Positions 43,875 through 55,874 of a DNA stretch of 64,000 bases are shown here, in pieces (the stretch's first letter is position 1; every line of letters begins with the position of its first letter). Made by a program: the position numbers and the translations under genes. This DNA is from Limnanthes douglasii subsp. nivea (taxonomy: Eukaryota > Streptophyta > Magnoliopsida > Brassicales > Limnanthaceae): the NCBI GenBank assembly GCA_036936605.1, contig JAUPFV010000002.1, forward strand, positions 198,175,273-198,239,272. The letters run 5' to 3'. The notes below the pieces were generated by a model that saw only the letters and a list, made by a program, of their open reading frames with translations, was not told the origin of the DNA and searched no databases.

Positions 43875-46257
43875 TCATCCTCTAGTAAAAATCAGAATGT
43901 TCACCATGTGAATCAGTTTAATAACCCGAGAGAAGAACGAGTCAGTAACATAAAGGTCAACAAAAGAATCAAAGCCAGGAACCTGAACGCGCATCTCAGT
44001 CAGCAGAGTGTGACGTCGGCTCAAAGCATCAGCAACCCGATTCGAAACACCGGCCTTGTGCTTGATGACAAAAGTGAACTGTTGCAAGTAAGCTATCCAA
44101 GAAGCATGTCTATGAGATACTTTGTCTTGACTGCCAAGATACTTCAAAGAATCATGATCAGTATATAACACAAATTCACGCTGAAACAAGTAATGACGCC
44201 AATGCTTGATAGTCTGAACTATCACATAAAATTCAATATCATAAGTACTAAATCGCAGCTTAGCACTCGCCAATTTCTCACTGAAGAAAGCCACAGGAGG
44301 CCCTGACTGGGAAAGAACTGCCCCAATACCAAATTTAGACGCGTCATAATGAAGCTCAAATGGCTGGGAAAAGTCGGGCAGCACCAGAATAGGCGTTGTG
44401 GTGAGACGCCGTTTAACTTCTGCAAATGCTGCATCAGCATCTTCAGACCAACCAAATTTTGTGCCATTCATGCAATCCGTAATCGGGGCCATAACACTGC
44501 TGAAATGGGGAATGAAACACCGATAAAACGAAGCTAAACCATGAAAACTGCGAACCTCAGTGATAGAAGTAGATCGAGGCCATTGGTCCACAACAGCAAC
44601 TTTGCTCGGATCAGCTCGTAACCCTTCAACAGAGACAATATACCCCAAAAATTGGACAGCTGGGGACATAAACGAGCATTTGGCAGTAGCAGCATAAAAC
44701 TTGTCTCGACGCAACACCAATAACACCTCACGTAAATGGGATAGATGCACAGAATGGTTAGTACTATTGATCAAAATATCATCGAAGTAAACAACAATAA
44801 ATTTACCGATGAAAGGCCTCAATGCCTGATTCATGATACGCATGAATGTGCTAGGCGCGTTGGACATACCAAACGGCATCACCATCCACTCAAACAAACC
44901 CTCACGCGTCTTAAATGCCGTCTTCCACTCATCACCAAGACGAATCCGAATCTGATGGTATCCACTCTTCAAATCAAGCTTGCTGAACACAGAAGCACCA
45001 CCCAACTGGTCTAACAGATCATCCAGGCGAGGTATAGGAAACCTGTAGCGAACAGTGATCTTGTTGATAGCTCGGCTGTCCACACACCTACGCCAAGAAC
45101 CATCTTTCTTTGGGCTGAGACTTTCCCGAATATGTACCTTATCCAACAAATCCTCCACCTGTCGATGTAATTCTTCATGCTCCTTCGGGCTCATTCGATA
45201 GTGGGGCCGATTTGGGAGAGCAGCACCAGGGACAAGATCGATCTGATGTTTTATATCCCTTAGAGGAGGTAACTCGGGTGGCAAATTCTCAGGAAACACA
45301 TCTGCAAACTCCTGCAAAAGAGACTGGACGATAGGGCTAGGGTTTGCATGGGAATTAGTCACAACAGGATCACAGAACAATAAGAAAACCACACCAGCCT
45401 CTTCCATGACTGTTTGAAAAGGAGCACGGGACAACAAAGTCGTTGTGGAAGGATTAGAGCCAATGCTTAGTGGTCGAGGCTTCACTGGCACAAGAACAAT
45501 ATTTTTTCCCCGAAAGAGGAAGGAATACGTATTTGTACGACCATCATGCACAACAGACAGATCATACTGCCAAGGACGGCCAAGTAATAGGTGACAAGCA
45601 TCCATAGGTACAATATCACAAAACACTTCATCCTGGTATGTTTGCCCCACAGAAAAAGATACAAGAATGCGTTTAGATACAGTGATATCAGTACCTTTAC
45701 TTAGCCAGGCAAGCTTGTAAGGCTTGGGGTGCGATTCTGACTTCAACCCGAGCTTCAAAACCGCTGTCTCGGAGATGACGTTCTCGCAGCTACCAGCATC
45801 AATGATGAAGGTGCACACCTTCCCGCCGATCATGCAAGTCGATTGGAACATGTTATTCCGCAGCCAGTCACTCTGATCAGGAACGCGAGGAGACAGGAAA
45901 GTGCGACGCAGCATCAACACGGCTCCAACATCACCAGTCACAATTTCCTCCGCAGCCTCAGGCAAGTCATCATCATAGGTATCAAATTTCGGAGGACCAT
46001 CAAGAAGAATGAGATTCGATTCAAACGCCTCGTGAGAGAAAAGACCCCTAGCACCCGCAGCATTTGGACACTCTACCTGACGATGCCCTAACTCGCCACA
46101 GCCATCGCAACGTAAATTTCTTGAAGAACGGCTTGGCGCACCGCGCCCAGGAGGGATCTGATTATGGGTTGGACGGGGAACTGGTTTGGACGCCGAAATC
46201 CCTGAAGGAGCATTGGTCTGTACGCCAGTCTGGGTCCGGTGAGCCGATTGCTTTTTT
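43875..46257 (-). pseudogene. Protease, RT and RNase H of Gypsy element M (long open frame)
   Basis: A minus-strand frame is open from the stop near 46258 to 43875, about 790 codons. It begins with the gag C-terminus and knuckle (CDGCGELGHRQVEC), then protease IIDAGSCENVISETAVLKLG with DAG at the active site. The RT has VDSRAINKITVRYRFPIPRL, FSKLDLKSGYHQIRI, MPFGMSNAPSTF and VVYFDDILI. The RNase H has LHYDASKFGIGAVLSQ and YTDHDSLKYL. All Gypsy catalytic blocks look intact, so only the frameshifts before integrase and in gag stop a complete polyprotein. In this family the protein matures to copy RNA into cDNA. Confidence 0.9.
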
Positions 46258-46974
46258 GCCTAGAGGGTACGCAGATGGGCTTCGGAAACAGAGCACGGGT
46301 CGAACATATTCAACAGATCTTGACGTTGAAGGCGCAACCCACCAATATAGCGGGATACCCACTGATGCGATGACTCGATGACATCTGTAAGAGCCAGCAG
46401 CTGATAGAATTCTTTTGTATACTCGTCCACAGATCGGGGTCCCTGACGAAGATTCTAGAGTCGCTGGTATAGTTCCCGCTCGAAGTTGTAAGGAAGGAAA
46501 GCCTTGCGGATTTTTTGTTTTGAACTTCTCTCAACTGCAGACTTTATCCTTGCCTTCACGCTAACGGTTCTTCTTCACCTGCTGCCACAAAGCCTGTGCC
46601 CTACCCCGTAGGTGGATGGTAACTAATGCGACTCTTCTCTCTTCAGGAACTTCCTTGAAGTCCAGCACTTCCTCAATCTGGGATAACCAATCAATAAGCG
46701 CCTCTGCCTTAAGGCTACCATCAAAGTCCAGGATGTCTACCTTAAATCCAAGCTCCCAGCGTCGGCCGTGAGAAGTATTCTGTTCGAACCCCTCCCCAAA
46801 AGGGTTATCGATACCTTCAACCTCCGTGCCTTGTTGCCTGACGTTAAGATCAGCCATCTGACGGGTAAGATCGGCCACCTGACGGTGTAGGTCAGCAACT
46901 TCACGATCACCGAAATCACTTGTATCTCTAGTCACTGCAGCGCCACCGCGACCGCTGGTTCTTCCTCGCACCAT
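46258..46974 (-). pseudogene. gag N-terminal and core part of Gypsy element M
   Basis: The ATG complementing 46972-46974 opens MVRGRTSGRGGAAVTRDTSD and the heptad-like REVADLHRQVADLTRQ. The capsid core reads ELGFKVDILDFDGSLKAEAL and VTIHLRGRAQALWQQVKKNR. A TAG then replaces the GAG codon seen in copy P. A frameshift near 46520 and another TAG near 46258 (CAG in P) break the rest. The protein matches P gag closely over its length. Confidence 0.85.
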
Positions 46975-47005
46975 CTCGCAGGACTGCCTGTGTCTGATAC
47001 CACTA

Positions 47006-47338
47006 TGATTCAGAGTGAAACGTAAGAGAAGCTAAAGAGGGATAAAAACCCTAATTTATTAATAAAAAATAGCTGCCTCAACAATGTATAGAAGATAGGT
47101 TTATATAAGGGTTCAAGCGAAACCCTAAAACTAAAAATATGAAAATTACTAAAATAACCTAAAGTAGTAAAAACGCAAAATAAGATGATAGATGAGCCCA
47201 AATGCCCAAAAGGCCCATAGCTCACGAGCAAAGCTGGTGACTTGCGTTCGTGACGTCGTTTCCTTCGAAACAAGGTGATGTGGGTCAAAATTAGACACCG
47301 GAGCTCCAAACTGTCAATTCACCGAAGTGTCTGCATCA
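47006..47338 (-). repeat. 5' LTR of Gypsy element M
   Basis: Read on the minus strand it starts TGATGCAGACAC and ends CTGAATCA, 333 bp, with the primer-binding site TGGTATCAGACAC directly downstream. CATAG follows at 47339-47343. Confidence 0.75.
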
Positions 47339-47343
47339 CATAG
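47339..47343. repeat. CATAG target site duplication, right
   Basis: Partner of 41255-41259. Confidence 0.65.
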
Positions 47344-48359
47344 GCATAACAAAACTAAAAGTAGTTTTTGATTAATAGATTTTTTGGTCTCGTTCATAAA
47401 ACACTTTCATTATATAAAGAGAATAATCCAAGATATAAGCGTATAGTCATAAGGATTATATTGAACAATCTATTTTGTAATGTACACAATACAAGGATAG
47501 TAACCAATCTATCTAGTTGTAAATGCAATATAAGAATTTTGACCAATATGACTAATTATAAATACAATATAGTAAATGTAGTCTTCAATAATCACCCCAA
47601 TTCAGGCAGATTTTAACAAACCCTTAAACTTGACCCGAATGATTAAAAATATTGCTGTGTCAATCTATTAATGAAGACATCAACATATTAGTAAGATGAT
47701 GACATATGAAAAACTTGGACCTGACCAATCTGTACTTTTTTCATGGACAAAGTGAATGTTCATCTCAACGTGTTTCAACTTTTAATATTTAACCAACTTT
47801 TACAATGAGTACACGAAAAACACGTCATTGTTTTAAATAATAGGGTTTTCTTGATAGGAATATGTAGGGGAAGAAGCAAATATTGAAGCCAACTAGATTC
47901 GAGCACATCATTAGTTATTCTATTATATTTTAGCCTTGACACTTAATTGTGAAATTCTAGGTTTTTAATGACGATGAAACAAAAAAATTCATTGGGAAAC
48001 ACACAATATCATAATATTGATCTTTTAGAATCATGACATCTGCCTATACTCAGAGTGTCAGAATACGCAATAAAATATAACGATGGGGTCATAGTAAGTC
48101 ATAGAACATAGTTAATATTACCCAAAATGTATATGAGAATTTGTTTTATATAAGCGAATTATGGCTCTTATGGAGTATACATAATATATAAACTTGTTAA
48201 ACTACATAAAAGATGTCGAGTCGAGTGAAAATGAGGCACTGTAAGACTTCAACAAAGTCATCGAGTAATAATAGATCATTTGATGTGCTCAGTTTGGAAA
48301 AAATGTATATAGGCATGCTACACGATTTCCATATGGGCGTAGATGCACATTGTAAGATA
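47344..48359. other. AT-rich spacer, nothing certain
   Basis: An ATAATATA-rich stretch with no recognised gene. It may be decayed Copia sequence, given the RT fragment next to it. Confidence 0.4.
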
Positions 48360-48650
48360 TCACAAGCGTACATGTGATTGTGGAAAAAAATCGTGAATGT
48401 CCCTTTGAACCAGAATACCTGGAAAGTGGCTAAGGGATCCTAAATCTGACATAAACAATTTATATGAGAGTGTACCGATAATTTTCTTTAGTAAATTGAC
48501 ATCTGATGTTGTTAATATAATATCGTTTAGATACAAAATTAGAATATTTCTAAATAATAAACAGTGATGTGTCACATAAGCAACTCCGAAAATATTATAC
48601 CGAGAAAAAACTAAAAAAATAGTATAGCATGCTTGTGGTTCTTGTTGCAA
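48360..48650 (-). pseudogene. Ty1/Copia RT active-site fragment
   Basis: LILYLNDIILTTSDVNLLKK (family: YVDDIILTGS) and KLFMSDLGSLSHFPGILVQR (family: F.MKDLG.L.YFLG) are in one minus-strand frame. The catalytic Asp pair reads Asn-Asp, so polymerase activity would be lost. About 60 residues of RT remain. Confidence 0.75.
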
Positions 48651-49735
48651 GTCATAAAGCAGTTTTTTGAGTTGGCATAAATAATTCGGGTATGTGTGGT
48701 CAATGAACTAGTGTGCTTGAATTGTATCATCTAAGAACTCATTTTTCACATTGAGTTCAATAATTGGCCATGTCTTTGAGCCTGCCAAGTAAGCAACATT
48801 CTGATTATGGAAAGATTAATAACTGAATTAATGGTGTCATAAAAATCAGTATCAATAATTAGTGTCATGAAAATCATAATTGGTAAAAGATAAAATATAA
48901 TCATCGCCTAGATCACAATATTTCAATCGGCGCTTTGGCTTCAATAATGTTTAAAATTATGGTTAATATATTTGGTATAAAAATTAAAAGCTTCATCTAA
49001 GTTATCATTATGTATAAATAAGACGATTTATAACCAATAACTTAAAGATAAATGTATATTTCAGGAGATATATTAATATATTTACAATACATGAGACTCA
49101 TACTAATAGGTGGTTTTGGATAATGAATGAACTGATAAGTAAATAAAGATGAATGGAATAAGGTGATGAGCGTCTTTAAGAGAGATAGACGATGGTAGAG
49201 ACTTACAGATGATTCAAGTAAAGAAACTGAGAGTCACTTTCCATGTGAACTGTAGAATGTTGAAGAAGGTTCAAGACATATAGTTCAATTTGCTAATTTT
49301 CCTATGACAGTTGGAAGTTAATAAAAAGGTCGTATGCCACTTAGGGGTCATTTCCTTTTTTTTTTGGCAATGTAAATATACATATTATAATGAAGAGCCT
49401 TCAGGTTACCTTCCTCAAATTTTGTTCATTTTAAGAACAGACGATATTAAATGAATTAGAAAGGTATCGCGAAAACGAACGATTAATTGGTAAATGAAAG
49501 TATAAGTAAAAGAGTTAGTTAATAATATTCTGAAAACGATAATACAATATAGTTAAATAAGAGTGTCGTTAAACATCTACATAAACAAATAATTGAGGTC
49601 AAAATATTTCAATTAAAAATATAAAACACGTATACATATTATGATGTTTGTAAATAATACTATGTTTTACTTAATTACCTATGGCACTTAAGGGACAATA
49701 TATTAATATTCGATAATTAACTATAATAGATGGCT
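48651..49735. other. Unassigned spacer, possibly decayed Copia/LTR sequence
   Basis: No clear protein or repeat. A run of ten T occurs near 49352. Confidence 0.35.
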
Positions 49736-49912
49736 GACATGTGTCATTAGATACACGTGTCATTTATCCCTATAATTTGGAGATAAAAATTAATATAAAT
49801 AGGATATCTAATCATTGTAACAAGTATTTATTTATTGCTTGATAAAATTACTTTTGATCATTTTTAGTCTTATCTTTTCTATAGTCTTTTAATGAAGAAA
49901 ATTCTCTCATCA
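49736..49912 (+). repeat. 3' part of an LTR of plus-strand Tat-like element T4
   Basis: Ends CTCTCATCA, directly followed by TTTTGACGTTGTTCGTGGGA (49913-49932), which resembles the TTGGCGCCGT-TGTGGGA leader of plant Tat/Athila-type elements. The left boundary is unknown. Confidence 0.45.
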
Positions 49913-50019
49913 TTTTGACGTTGTTCGTGGGAATATTTTCTTCAAATGAATTTATATTTTCCAAATTTTTATGAATAGATAAAGAGTAGATAGAAGATCA
50001 TATGGAGGAAATGTGTATC

Positions 50020-51600
50020 TATGGTAGTAAATTCTTAGAATATTATTTCACCAGCTTCTGGGAACAACAATGTTCAAGAGAATCCATCGGTTATACCAAC
50101 AGCACGGGTTACAAAGATTCAAGCTCAAGAAGAAAATATTATCCAAGAGAGTTCGAGAGATGAGGTGGTAAGGCTAACTGGAAAGGTAGTACTAACAACA
50201 AGGTTTAGCGACAGGTGTTAGAAATGTTCAGCATCTACCAACATAACCTAAGGATGTTAGATCAAATCTTATGCTTCATGCTTTAGAGTTGCAGATAAAC
50301 GAGTTAGGATCAAATCAATATAAGTTAAATTTGTTGCGAAACAAATGAATGAAGAAAATAAAAAACGATTTAAATTAATGGGTAAAACTATGCAACTTAT
50401 CACGAAGAAAGGTACTTTGGTAAATAATGTGAATCTAGTGAAAAAAAACATATAAGGATGAATTAGTTTTTGAAAATGGATATTTTTTAAAAGAGAAGGT
50501 TGATGAATTTTTTTTGAGTCAAGTAATGAAGCATTTTTAAATAGGAATAAAAATAAATGAAATGAGAAAACACATTGGCGGATAATTTGAAAAAGTATGT
50601 AAGACAAAAAATGGTCATGTATACTTTAGCCGAGTCCTCATTAACACAGAGGATTTAGAATGGAATATGACTTTATGACAGATCCGGAGCATCACCTTGA
50701 ATAATTTTGGAATATCATGTTGGTATTTAATCTAGATGCTACTTTACTTTGTCGAGCTTTTTCAATAACTTTTAAAAGAACGATATTGGCTTGGTTCAAT
50801 AATTTGCCGTCTCGATCTATTGAAAAATTTGGAAATTGTGGACTTTATTACAATATCATTTCATTGTCGTTGAAACGTGAAGGGGGCATATCATGAAGTT
50901 ATTCCAAAAGAGTAAAAAATAATTAAGGGATTATGCTTGAAGGTTTATTAAGAAGATGGCTTCCCTGGAAGGTTGTTACGAAAAGGTAGCGCTAACAACT
51001 TTTGAAAGAGGGTTGCCATGTGATTGTACCTTATTGGAAGATTTGATAAAATTCCTGGCAGGTTGTATGGGAAATTTTTTATCCAAGACTAAAATGAATA
51101 GAAAATTATAAGATACAAAGAAAATAGGATATATACAAATCAGGATGATAGAAAAAAGGAGATCTATTGGATAAAAAAAGTTGAGGCTAAAACAATTTTG
51201 GAGGTTGCTAGGAATTCTATGAATAGGTCACGATTTTCTTATGATGGTATACTCATTTGAATGCACCAATAACAATTACTTATGATAAGACAAGGGATCA
51301 ATTTAATTATCGAAGTCATAGATCTATGCTCACTCTAAATAATGAAAGAAGTCGAGGGTATTATTATGATTATCATAATGCTCAAGGATATTCTACTAGT
51401 GATTGCTTTAATTTGCGGTATGAAATTCAAATTTTTATTGATAATGGGGAGTTAGTAGAATTCATTAAAGGAATGAAAGTCCAAAGAGATAAAAGAAGGA
51501 CAAGAAACAAGAGTTATATACCATTGGGAGGGGGAAATACATTATCGAGAATTACTAATTCAGCAATAAAAACATGTATGAATGAATTTACATTTAATTG
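50020..51600 (+). pseudogene. gag of Tat-like element T4
   Basis: The plus strand has ARVTKIQAQEENIIQESSRD near 50110. The Retrotrans_gag core near 50650-50830 reads EYDFMTDPEHHLE, CRAFSITFKRTILAWFNNLP and SIEKF, with stops. The C-terminal part (51257-51601) has YYYDYHNAQGYSTSDCFNLR, YEIQIFIDNGELVEFIKG and a basic stretch. These match T1 gag (YDGSKDPDNHLEQF; YHHDIGHNTKDC). The 4.6-kb tandem duplication begins inside this gag, at 51213. Confidence 0.7.
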
Positions 51601-51641
51601 ATGAATAATATTTATATATACATAGAAAACCAAAATAAACC

Positions 51642-52060
51642 TTGTCTTTTACTGAAGATGGTCTTAGAGGTTTAGTGAAACCTCATGAAAATGCATTATT
51701 ACTAACTCTTGTGGTAGCTAAGGTAATAGTAAGAAGGGTAATGATTGATATTGGTAGTTTAGCCAATATATTCTATAAAGAAGAATATAATCTGATTACC
51801 GGAGTGGCACCTTTTAAGAAAATTAACATAAATTTAGTTAGTTTCGCTGGCCGGTCAACTAATTTTGGGAGTGAGTTTTTTAATATCTTTTGGAAAAAGA
51901 AAAACATAGAATATTGTGACTACTTTATTCATGATTATTAATGATCTAACTTTTTGAAATTATATTATAGGATGACCTTGGTTTAATAGAATGGAGGTGG
52001 TAACGTCATTTTATCATCAATGTATTAAATATACGACCAATAGGAAAATATGAATAATTA
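51642..52060 (+). pseudogene. Protease fragment of Tat-like element T4
   Basis: MSFTEDGLRGLVKPHENALL and VIVRRVMIDIGSLANIFY align with the T1 protease DDFRDIVGPHEDAVV and ILVDTGSSSNILF. The active-site DTG is DIG. PWFNRMEVVTSFYHQCIKYT near 51975 matches SWLSRMHVVASTFHQCLKY. A frameshift lies between. No RT follows. Confidence 0.7.
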
Positions 52061-53559
52061 CGGGAAGTCAACAGGTGTCTATAGATTGTTTTTCTTTATA
52101 TTTTCCTCCTCAAAATGTGATGTCATAGTAATATTGGTGATATTTGAATAATGTGCAGATAAATAAATATTATAAAGTACCAATATGAATGAAAGTGAAG
52201 AGTTGAAAGAAAACGTTTAGTTGATGAATGTTTTTAGTTATTAGACCTAACGGGAGTCTGAAGTGATAGTGGTAAAGATAGTATAGTTTTAATTGATTCC
52301 ATATGAGTGAAAAAATAAGTTTGGTAATTTTGAATGGTTACATGAAGAGTGTTGGTTGTTTTTGTTAAGAATGTGGTTTTTTCGTCATATACATTCTAAC
52401 ATCGAAATTGTGTTTGCAAACCGCAAAAGACATTATTCTTGATGTAATTCATTGATTTGCAAAAACGAATTGTTTCGTAAGAAGGATATTTATAAAATTT
52501 GTATTTATGTTTATGTGATTTTTTTTTGTATTGGTTAGTAAGAGTTTTTTTATTGACATTAATTGCTGATGGAAATATGGATAGTATAGTTGTTGTTAAA
52601 CATTTGGTTGGTATTAACATGTTGTTGATGGATATAATTGAAACATATTGAAATATCATATCAATAGAGTTATCCTACAAGATAAAGAGATAAAATATTA
52701 TGCTATTATATATATATATATCACGTTTCACACAAACATTAATAAATGAATGTTCAGATGAGTTATTGATAATTTTGTTTTAAAAAGTGAATGAATTATA
52801 ACCCAAAATTAATCTTAATGGTTCAGTTTTATAGTGATAAGGGAATTGAGGACACGTTGAGACAGACTAAAATTCTTAAGAGTTTGTGCATCAAATTAAA
52901 GCGAATATGGTTGTAAACCAAGTCTAGCTGAAAAATGTAACATGGTACGCTAGGGCTGTAAATGCCAAATTGTAAAGGTCTTAAATTTAAAAAGTGGTTA
53001 TAAGTCAAACATAGTCGGCAAATCATAAATTGCAACACACTCCAATTAAATAAAATAAGGTTATAAACCAAGTTGATCTGAAAAGAGTAAAATACCATGC
53101 TATTCTTCAAAAATAAATCATGGTATAATAAATAATTTGTAAATGAAAGTTTCATATTAAATTTTCAAACTTAATAAAAAAAATAAGTCTAACTTATTTA
53201 TGAATAAATGATAAGAACAGAATTATGTACATATGTATTTTTAAGAAAAATAATATAATATAAATTTAACGACTCATAAATAATTTTTTTTGTAAAATAA
53301 ATATATAAGTATGTAAAGGTAGGTATATAGGACACTAGTCGTATATTAGACACTAGTCGTAGGTTTCCTTCTGTCTTTAAGGTTATGGGTTCAGAATACA
53401 AAACTAGACCTCACCTCCAAGCTTTATCAGATCTGTTATCGTTCACACAAACCCACCTTCTGGGGACCAGGAAATCAATCAATAGTCTCAACCTCCTCTA
53501 GATTCCTCATTATAACAGCTTAACAGAGAAAGGTGTAATGTATCTCATCAGACCGAACC
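52061..53559. other. Non-coding middle of unit A
   Basis: AT-rich with no recognised protein. Contains a short (TA)n at about 52706-52720, much longer in unit B, and a pair of GACACTAGTCGTA repeats near 53330. Confidence 0.5.
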
Positions 53560-53975
53560 TTCTGGATTCACTCTGAGGGAGTTGGAAGATGAAGATATAA
53601 GTGAAGAGTCCCCTTTAAAGATATCTTGTCAATCAAAGGAAAATGTTGAGATTTCAAAATCTTCTAAGAAGAATACTTCAAAGGCCAAATGTGGTAAATG
53701 TGGCAAGGCTAAAGCTGCTGAAACAGACACAACGACTGGGTGACGAGTAAAAGGTTGTGGATAACCCGTTAGAGGTTGAAAACTGTGGAAGATACAATTT
53801 CTATTTGTTGGTGGTTGGTGGTTGGTGCGAAAACTATGGAAGATAAAGTTTTTATTTGGATGCCAGATTTTAGAAGAACACAGACAGGTCTTCGAGCTTT
53901 TACTATTGCTTATCTTTTAAAATCACATGGGATTTATCATACCCAAGGTATCGTAATAATGGCCTACTAAATGAT
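53560..53975 (+). other. Unrecognised coding-like stretch, unit A
   Basis: A plus-strand frame reads ELEDEDISEESPLKISCQSK, then SSKKNTSKAKCGKCGKAKAA, with a possible Cys pair CGKC, followed by a stop near 53740. The next frame (53776-53970) is MKTVEDTISICWWLVVGAKT. The composition is protein-like, but I cannot name a family. Unit B keeps the same text with a few substitutions. Confidence 0.35.
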
Positions 53976-54229
53976 TTCTTATAGAGTACATTCCTCAAGA
54001 CTAGAAAGTCATGTGCCTTAAAATTTGATTTTTTTTACCAACACTTTATCGATGGGAAAACTTCCCTTGGTAATAAACTTTTTAATCACATGCCTCCAAT
54101 CCTTTTTTGTTATTATTGATACTTGGAAACTTTCTTCAGTTTTTGTCCTAACTTCAAAGTTTGCAGATATTGAACAGAATTATTGTATTAAGATCTAAGG
54201 ATACACTTCGGAGTTAGCAATAGTAGCTA

Positions 54230-54518
54230 ATTTAGTGATGTAGCCTAGAAAGTCCAAACAAAAGCCTTGTTTATTTTATTTTATTCAAATATCTTATGTA
54301 TTTAAATCAAATTTAATTATATTAAGATTTGATTTTATTTTATTTTATTTTATTTTATTTTAAAATATTTATTTTATTTTCTTGTATTATAATTTAGGGT
54401 TTTGAGAAGCGCTTTTATAAAGCCTCATATGTCTAAGATTATTTTAAGTTTTCGAATAATATATTTTTATCTCTGAAAATTTCAGTTTTTGTTACCCTTA
54501 GATTAGGGTTTCATAATG
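54230..54518 (+). repeat. LTR-like segment in plus orientation, unit A
   Basis: The order (AAATATTTATTTTATTTT, AATTTAGGGTTTTGAG, TTATAAAGCCTC, TTTTTATCTCTG) follows the sense order of the LTR at 55483-55830 read on the minus strand (AATTAGGGTTTTGGG, TATAAAGCATC, CTGAGTCTC). It therefore looks like the U3-R part of a related LTR facing the other way. No primer-binding site follows. Confidence 0.45.
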
Positions 54519-55480
54519 TTACCCTTGAATTAGGGTTTCATCTATCGTTGTTTTTTCTTCTATTTCCCAACCATCACACAAAAATCCTCGAGGTTCTATT
54601 ACAAAACCTAGTCTTTTATCCATTAAAACACTATTATTTTCTTTCATCAATTTATTCATAATCTCAAACACAAAAATATCATCTTCCATTTTTCCAATAC
54701 GACAACATGTATCCACCGAAAACCGAATCAAATGTTTGATTTTAGGATAACATAAAATACATGGAAGATGCATCTCCATAATAAAATCTGCTAGTTTGCA
54801 GTACTTCTTCAATAGAAGGTCTGAAGCGATGTAGTCTGGTGTATTGAAGCCTGAGAAAATATCTCGATCTACAAGTTTCTCCTCAATATCAATTAGATCT
54901 TCATCATCCCAATCATCATCATACTCATCGTAGACTGGTTTTTCAAATACCAACCCAGATACATCTTCAAAAATATGTGTATCATAGACTGGTTTATCAA
55001 ACACGGAGTCAGACACAGTTTTAGCATCACAACTAAGATCGACAGCTGGTGCAATTTGAGCATGAAACTCCTTAACTGGTGGTGGTTTTGAAGACATTAC
55101 TCTAGATGGCACTAATATAAACTTGATACCATATTTCACAAAACTGTATCGATTTTTTCTACTATCATAAGTAGAATTTCTTTTAAATCGCCATATGCAA
55201 TTTGACACCGTTTAGAAACTATTGCCTCGGTGTACTCTATCAGTCATGACAGTTTGTATGGGTATGGAAGAGCTTCAGTCTTCAACGCCAGTTTCTGAAC
55301 ATCCTCATCTGAAATCAGATTCTCATAGATATCTGAATCAATTACAAATTTGAAAATTCTTCCTCCAATTGTGCAGGTAGACTGGAAGATGTCGTTCTCT
55401 ATTCTAGCATTCAAATCAAGAGGTACCCGGAACATGATTCCTGTATCTGCGTAGCAAGAATTGTTAGGCTCTGATACCAA
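54519..55480 (-). pseudogene. ORF of a non-autonomous LTR element (protease plus unknown region), unit A
   Basis: Counterpart of 59146-60141, interrupted here. The first frame (55244-55480) carries LDLNARIENDIFQSTCTIGG and FKFVIDSDIYENLISDEDVQ, a protease-like start. A 71-bp deletion near 55198 (CGCCAT joined to ATGCAATTTG) then breaks the frame. The second frame (54519-55208) holds NRYSFVKYGIKFILVPSRVM and the acidic and C-terminal regions described for unit B. Unit A is thus the inactivated copy. Confidence 0.75.
55467..55480 (-). other. Primer-binding site, unit A LTR element
   Basis: TTGGTATCAGAGCC on the minus strand, matching the plant initiator tRNA-Met type, immediately before the LTR end TGGTAGCG at 55483. 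Confidence 0.75.
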
Positions 55481-55482
55481 TA

Positions 55483-55830
55483 TGGTAGCGAAGCGGAAAT
55501 AGAAGAAACAGACAACGATAATACCCTAACCCTAAATTAGAGAAATAAAGAGACTCAGAATAATAATTCTCAAAATTCAATTAATCAAAGTCTGACGGCA
55601 AAATAGGGTATAAGATGCTTTATATAGCATGACCCAAAACCCTAATTCCAAATAAGGAAAATTACATAAATGTTTTAAAATAAATAAATAAATAAAATAA
55701 TGCTAAAATATAAAAACTGGTTTTCGAAGGCTCTACATGTTGAATATGGGTATCAAACTTCGTGACAAAGTCACATTTTTTAAATCTGATGGGCTCGTCG
55801 AAATCTTCGATTTGAGTACCTGTTTGACCC
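55483..55830 (-). repeat. 5' LTR of the non-autonomous element, unit A, truncated by the tandem junction
   Basis: Contains CCCTAACCCTAAATTAGAG and GCTTTATATAGCATGACCC. It is cut at AATTC, where unit B starts; the corresponding LTR at 60189 onward continues further. Confidence 0.75.
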
Positions 55831-55874
55831 AATTCTATGAATAGGTCACAATTTTCTTATGATGGTATACTCAT

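Larger units (their letters stand above)
41260..47338 (-). mobile_element. Ty3/Gypsy element M with a nested opposite copy P and internal deletion
   Basis: Element M runs on the minus strand: LTR 47006-47338, primer-binding site, gag, protease, RT, RNase H, integrase. At the left end only 17-19 bases of its 3' LTR remain (TGATTCATAGTGAAACG; the M LTR end reads TGATTCAGAGTGAAACG in the same direction). Directly inside begins a plus-strand LTR of element P (41279), followed by P gag and protease until about 42801, where the sequence jumps into the integrase C-terminus of M. P therefore inserted into M's 3' LTR, and a deletion later removed P's rest and M's 3' end. Confidence 0.8.
51213..55830. 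repeat. Tandem segmental duplication, unit A
   Basis: 4618 bp, followed directly by a near-identical second unit. It starts within T4 gag (GGAATTCTATG) and ends within an LTR (GACCCAATTC). Homology to unit B is continuous apart from a TA microsatellite, a TTTTA repeat and a 71-bp gap near 55198. Confidence 0.95.

Noticed and set aside
41260..47338. A palindromic retroelement cDNA integrated in one step through two U3 ends
   Set aside because: The left 17 bases match the complement of the outer element's U5 end, so nested insertion plus deletion explains the structure and the CATAG duplication more simply.
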